Shown: positions 62,401 to 64,000 of the stretch, one piece after another
Position numbering within the stretch: position 1 is the first letter of the stretch
How the letters are laid out: each line of letters opens with the position of its first letter
NCBI RefSeq assembly: GCF_050314555.1
Contig: NZ_JBNPNH010000009.1
Span: 1-64,000, forward strand
Reading direction: 5' to 3'
DNA: 64,000 nucleotides
From: Spyradosoma sp004558035
Lineage (GTDB): Bacteria > Verrucomicrobiota > Verrucomicrobiia > Opitutales > UBA953
Translations under genes and position numbers: made by a program
The notes under the pieces: model-generated
The model's database searches: none
What the model was told of the DNA's origin: nothing
What the model saw: the letters and a program-made list of their open reading frames with translations, nothing else

Positions 62401-64000
62401 GCGGTTGTAGCCGATTTCGCCGGAAATGCCGACGCCCCAATTCGCGCCGCCCGCCGCCTGTCCCTGCGCCGCGCCGCCGTTGTTCACCGCCGCGACGCCC
62501 TGCGCCGCGCCCGCCGCGTTCCCGTTCTGCGCCGCCGCGACGCCGCCGTTGCCCGGATTCGCGGGAGCGTTCGCCGCGACGCCGTTGCCCGCCGCGCTGT
62601 TTTTCGTGACCGTTCCCGCCGCGCCGACCGCGAAGTGCCAGCCCGTGTTTTCCGCCGTCACCGACGCGTCGCCGAGCGAGAGCGTTCCCGCCGCGAGCGA
62701 ACTCGCGGGAACGTCCTCCGCGTCCGCGTCGAAGATTTCGCCGACGTAGGCGCGCACGTCGCTCGCCGCGTCCGTGATCGCGACGCCGATGCCGATCGCC
62801 GCCTTTTCCGCCGTGGAAAATTCGCCGGAGACGTTCACGACCTTGCTCGAATTCTTCGCGGAAATCTTCGTCGAGCCGGAGACGTTCACCGTCGCCGCGC
62901 CGCTGAGCCCCGCATAGACTTTCGCGTCGGCGGAGAGCTGCGAATACGAGCCCTCGGCGATGATCTGCCGCCCGGACGCCGGCATCGACGGATAACCCGA
63001 AACGATGTTGCCCGCGCACACGATCGAGACGTAGCGCTGGCGGTTGTCCGCGGCGATCTTGAGATTCTTCGCGTCGATTTTCGCCGCGCCGACTTCCGCG
63101 CGCACGTCGGAATTGAAGACGTCGATCATCACGCCGAGCCCGCCGCCGTTCTTCGCTTCGACGGAATCCTGCACCATCGAGTCCACGGAATCCTGCACGC
63201 CCTTCGCCGTCACGGAGACCGTTCCCGCGGTTCCGCCGCCCTGGTTGATCAGCGCGCCGTCCTCGATCGTCGCGTGCGCCGTGTTGCCGCGCACCTTCAC
63301 CTGCACGTTCCCGGCGACGCCGACGCCGCCGAGCCCGCTTTCCGTGCCGCCGTCCGTCTTCTGCGTCGAAGCCGAGCTCGAATTGCTCGAAGAGGCGACG
63401 AATCCCATGTAGGAGCTCGGGAGGAACATGCCCGCCTTGATCTTCATCTCGCCGCCCTTGATCGCTTTTTTCAGCGCCGCCGAACCGACTTTCTTCGCGA
63501 CGCCGTCCACGTATTTGTGAAGCATGTCCACGAGCCCGCCGTAGCTGAGGCTTTCGCCGGTGAAGAACGCGGCTTTCCAGAACGGCATCTTGCTGACGGA
63601 GTTGAGCACGAAGCTCTTGGTCGCGTCGATTTTCGCGCCGCCCTTCACGGTCGCGTCCGCCTCGTCGGAGGCGACGAGCACGTTCACGCCGAGAGCGAGC
63701 CCGTTCTCCTTGTCGTTGTAATACGGGTCCGTGGCCTTGTCGTTGTATTCCGTCGATTCGATGTCGGCGGAAACGCCGCTCTTGGCGTTCGCGGAAACGC
63801 TCGAGGAAATCGCGATGTTCCCGCCGGAAAGCTGCGCCGCGACGCCGGGCGCGGACGTTCCCGCGGGAACGATCTGCTCGCCGACGACGATCTCCGAAAC
63901 GTTGTCGACGACGCCGACCGAAAACGCGCCCGAGAACGCGAAATCGACGGTCTGATTCTTCGCCCCGTCCATGTAGGAATTGGCGTTGCCCTGCGCGGCG
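53461..64000 (-). CDS. Giant LktA-like filamentous adhesin (5' end outside the window)
   Basis: Open from the right edge to TGA at 53461: at least 3512 aa, N-terminus not seen. The right two thirds is a tandem array of beta-helix repeats alternating a 'GVGVGVNxI...AxLxxSxV' strand pair with 'LxAxxxxxIxxxxG', e.g. GSIAVNSISSAARALLKDS and GAVGVNGIEEKRLEAYVKNA, as in leukotoxin LktA-type filamentous adhesins. The left third holds a non-repetitive region with a helical insert (AWRALGLTRLDETQLAEAES, ALEKTDLDTQF) and haemagglutinin-like strands. The C-terminus (IYEEWERRTRRRAIDSV) has neither autotransporter barrel nor PEP-CTERM or LPxTG signal, so secretion may be two-partner or another route defined by the missing N-terminus. 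Extreme GC bias, with many AGT-coding copies of the dispersed word. Probably mediates surface contact. Confidence 0.75.
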   Translation of the reverse strand, partial: AAQGNANSYMDGAKNQTVDFAFSGAFSVGVVDNVSEIVVGEQIVPAGTSAPGVAAQLSGGNIAISSSVSANAKSGVSADIESTEYNDKATDPYYNDKENGLALGVNVLVASDEADATVKGGAKIDATKSFVLNSVSKMPFWKAAFFTGESLSYGGLVDMLHKYVDGVAKKVGSAALKKAIKGGEMKIKAGMFLPSSYMGFVASSSNSSSASTQKTDGGTESGLGGVGVAGNVQVKVRGNTAHATIEDGALINQGGGTAGTVSVTAKGVQDSVDSMVQDSVEAKNGGGLGVMIDVFNSDVRAEVGAAKIDAKNLKIAADNRQRYVSIVCAGNIVSGYPSMPASGRQIIAEGSYSQLSADAKVYAGLSGAATVNVSGSTKISAKNSSKVVNVSGEFSTAEKAAIGIGVAITDAASDVRAYVGEIFDADAEDVPASSLAAGTLSLGDASVTAENTGWHFAVGAAGTVTKNSAAGNGVAANAPANPGNGGVAAAQNGNAAGAAQGVAAVNNGGAAQGQAAGGANWGVGISGEIGYNRESLTTLAYVLGSGKLASNVTLRSLDVSAKEEMDIYGGVGSLAANTTSASTSVTVAGAAGMNFIRNDLRAFVQDVALVQKLRSDGAYGDVSVSAVNANRVVAVAASAGISVNSGSDASTFNVAGAVGVNGIEEKRLEAYVKNATLRAEDSGAAGTLSLSAKNAATIYAGAGTLGLTTGSGVGVAIGVNIVGGDAVARVENSELVLSGAASIVAENVSEIQSVAAGVGISGGSVGVEGSIAVNSISSAARALLKDSALEAGTLSMGSLNRETIRFYGGEIFFAGAESKLGVGVSVVVDTMKSTAETTVEGANVAAAKTALAADSETDTAIYLVSGGLAFGGSAIDVNVAVATVDAHANVLVDRSLVDGLLSGKATETMLGGIYGGVVAVSLGESGVGIGVYASVFSGKHDVGAVVKNSTVLGAVNLEATTDDLFGAIVVTAGGSVSVGGAGNIAVYRISGTTRAALEDSAVNAGTAGDVSLNADDKTVVGEESGGKTVALGAGAAGISAGALAAGIGVSNINNTTAAEALRSDVTARDLKITAHADHRVASYLISASIGQHFAGAASVGVGTITSDTRALFDGGDGARRNLALAGALTIDAKTEQAFYQGNGAAAVNFNYGAAVTAAVDVLSSYGETRAELCGNADVSVGGDVAVKADTRRDFYAVTVGAAGGFVTLQAALNFITVGSGMADDVRKAFAGAQEESGEALSRIGENLAELSSQTGAAGTFARIGEGVKIADARDVRVVAHDFIDAFSTTGDVNASLAGMGANVALADFSTSTRALFAADSAELRGNLSLDAETEVARNKIKAFRGSLQLGGNTATVAKVSAEDTLTEAAVLGNVSTLKADSVSVRANDKFGLTAEGYGIAVSGGDVSAVVSQVSKGGRVVASSYAQNAELSGDLDVVASDDADFLVYALTGAGTIGGIQGTVANSYLENTLLATLAGSTTAGGKISVSTDAREKIRSQVDGWNFGGLAVGTSLAEAVNTMRGAVVVSGTQTAAEISALAKISLAEVRADAFAAGGALVSGQGAGATAKLAGTLSTEALSGARLSAGTISLGVRGDSYVRAHGTANHGGVVAAGGVDATAEIDLKRRLSVGNADGSATLRADGGEVNFAVAGTDVARALSELGSGGALDTQGVFSTAHVASDATIALVKANVSAAKISASAESAVDQRAQLDASHGGAAAFGGVRSYATTKGAATITASGSTLRAHDFDFATNAAFRNGPGDDSYGADSAFGGLISGEGDSLKWNGVFESYVSFDEATKLLGDSATDAGTLSVKATSDVRVREALRSVAKFSLLGGSGATLEMRSEQHDDVRLRGLISFAGDVKAQAASKSDLQARTLSSCDAGFAGYVEGKARIYASADNRVAVSGKIAAKSVDLQAKNLGASVHGSAYVWNYNVIPTWYSDGIGDFRLNDSVAVLGGAEILTAGGGVNIAVEDGAIDAYGRYWNKTFYQKEYQAKSGVVAGAHTFAFVQIDGNVTVDNSLARTGVVIDADGKIFVTRAAFDDAGNVSRVESEDVSGEYVAAGTADLYAAYSAKIAEYEAAKAEYVAAKRSPGSSTDVSDSVTRYYDEQIAAVRASMAEQGIDAEHRTAEAFCVRPGLEVSGAHGVKIVTPEYRAAFSPDPTPSGRIRIVGSGGLSVENRSDKNLFVAGLSVSDAQPGLTSVGAPFRGDVQADAAAPEISIVARKPASGRATAISLGGEIVNTYGSVLVRNESGGAVETSATILADSVTIDAGRGNFYLNVPSYYDGSGRFSAYAFGNFAYDQATGGFSQGGAELHANNVTLIADVIDVNGDIVAGTERYTLVVPETLALHGAASVEEARASYAAGGEERYRITNATGNVEAWYNARLDAVEVEEIDARGGTVELVGKVVSTGTGKLTPRSFIGGAVSATKLVAEDKRATISVFDGHARISVDNKSAYGLYLNELGTGSDVEGKLIIRDRVVGYDSVGNPALLPGDVTVFSRLNGVVTKTVNGVAQTDDVSTFTPNTGADFGGFGGVLAFDTMLGGQYYMSSGAWQTAFMYKNVNPNVPVNVAFVGAATGSVSVTSRGAGIRVAGVLGGDGNVDVSLSSTSGSIESLGESALLRGKNIGVSASAGDVNVFVNQTPGGRLDARGNAVSIAAPASGVAYGSVVAYGDLSIDARGDVARSSDGGALAMRRDGAAISLVSREGGVSALVDGGYGTYKLSVRAYGDIAVSGMSAPGAWEPDPYVSFLVDSVKSETGDVSFGSVYGVYDGNDESVSAWEADEEALSAWRALGLTRLDETQLAEAESDYETARTGEYFLYWTAHENGRKVEGDAIAFSPEMRIALRERGYDDAAIDALEKTDLDTQFGALYGGGEFDKDFVYSASDAERAELRRGAGCTEAQLKTVLVGVSKTDETVNTRFDWEAPNVVGKNVSISANKIGKVAKERVEIDLRDPEILTDEQRKILASASREDMEYRFDDAGNLLSVSVRIAEDLNVEASGVLDASASYDLRIGSESDITVGNVGSYAYGGVVQLKTSGSILAANADSKIVGGIGSVSLEAAYGQIGSAETPLTVEFEEYRFTDALFGARTAGDVFVNIAGSREVVGIDYVLGGNVRIAAEGKTLANYRTDGTTNVRATALEIRAGQLGAADADFNIHMRAGTEGEANGVKIFTEGDVFIDNRSAKLVVDTISSAHGNVTISAGDVVGGNGSDPSISAETITIRATGDVGELRADSDVPGMEIDVRGVLNATGRNVYVGAVGDGPLTLGTVAALGTACLYSENGDVVLAGADASVSAGGLLIVDSDKGGIGRADNYFRFAAGETDFYAGGGDIFLATQDNYVSSATALKGSIAIRSDGMLVAENLYAKNDLRLDARGLVELENAIAETGDVRVVSSGDYARLANVRAGRDLAVVGYGAIDLDGFGFGRNVALVYMGTDSNVVWVVNGETIDLSTLDLSDDIYEEWERRTRRRAIDSVPAPAADLLGAPRVNRDSAAASAPLPASPIALD
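63856..63871. repeat. Perfect 16-bp palindrome of the dispersed word inside the adhesin gene
   Basis: CGTTCCCGCGGGAACG, coding for VPAGT on the minus strand (QIVPAGTSAPG). Third exact copy of the 16-mer in the window. Confidence 0.8.

Larger units (their letters stand above)
1..64000. repeat. Dispersed word CGGGAACG / CGTTCCCG (uptake-sequence-like)
   Basis: The octamer CGGGAACG, often as GCGGGAACG, recurs throughout in both orientations. By eye I count about 56 copies of the GGGAACG core (about 44 forward, 12 reverse) in the first 20 kb. About 4-5 would be expected from composition alone at an assumed 65% GC. It lies inside genes in different frames: in nadK as GCG GGA ACG (AGT), GGG AAC GCC (GNA) and GCG TTC CCG (AFP); in dinB as CGT TCC CGC (RSR) and CGG GAA CGC (RER). 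It is also intergenic and forms both arms of the terminators at 8376 and 11539. Seen: frequency, frames, terminator pairing. Inferred: selection on the DNA word itself. The counts are by hand and approximate. Confidence 0.8.

Noticed and set aside
1..64000. CRISPR array as explanation for the repeated short word
   Set aside because: Copies are 8-9 bp, irregularly spaced, in both orientations and inside genes; no 25-40 bp repeats with uniform spacers and no cas genes.

Overview
The window is GC-rich, gene-dense bacterial DNA that most resembles a host-associated member of Verrucomicrobiota, probably Opitutae-like. Four things point that way. There is a very large prepilin-like protein of the Verru_Chthon cassette A type (1510-5877). 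A long repeat-rich passenger protein ends in a PEP-CTERM sorting signal (13393-20040). A giant LktA-type filamentous adhesin runs off the right edge (53461-64000). There are also secreted glycosidases for fucose- and galactose-capped glycans (GH95, GH35). No rRNA, tRNA, CRISPR array, integrase or transposase was recognised. The taxonomic call is inference from gene content.

Layout. 1-8.4 kb: 23S rRNA pseudouridine synthase, the prepilin-like giant, 4-alpha-glucanotransferase, ribosomal proteins L35 and L20. 8.9-12.6 kb: glycogen phosphorylase and a convergent aldo/keto reductase. 12.6-20.5 kb: a long repeat-filled spacer and the PEP-CTERM surface protein. 20.5-28.8 kb (minus strand): flavin-reductase-like protein, GH95 alpha-fucosidase, small lipoprotein, SecA, SUI1/YciH-like factor, Obg. 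28.8-29.8 kb: apparent debris of P2-like phage tail genes plus two small minus-strand genes. 30-34.6 kb: TsaD, a secreted protein, MoxR + DUF58, a tandem universal stress protein. 34.7-38.9 kb (minus): DUF5069 and a complete Mla-type lipid-transport operon (MlaE with STAS domain, MlaF, MCE protein, lipoprotein). 38.9-41 kb: clpP-clpX. 41-46 kb (minus): GH35 beta-galactosidase, nadC, ClC channel. 46-48 kb (plus): nadK-dinB. 48-53.4 kb (minus): hldE-like nucleotidyltransferase, TIGR03790 protein, ispF, rnr. 53.5-64 kb: the adhesin.

Functional themes: glycogen/maltodextrin turnover (malQ, glgP); stripping of host or dietary glycans (GH95, GH35); outer-membrane upkeep (Mla system, SecA, heptose activation); and large surface proteins.

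The most unusual signal is at the DNA level. The word CGGGAACG (reverse complement CGTTCCCG) is strongly over-represented. It occurs in both orientations, in several reading frames and between genes. It also forms the two arms of strong intrinsic terminators after rplT and glgP. This is the architecture of the DNA uptake sequences of Neisseria and Pasteurellaceae, but the word matches neither. Other recurrent signals are near-leaderless promoters with little Shine-Dalgarno sequence, AT-rich imperfect palindromes built from about 7-bp units between genes, and families of intergenic hairpin repeats, one of which forms a perfect 31-bp inverted pair around the PEP-CTERM gene.
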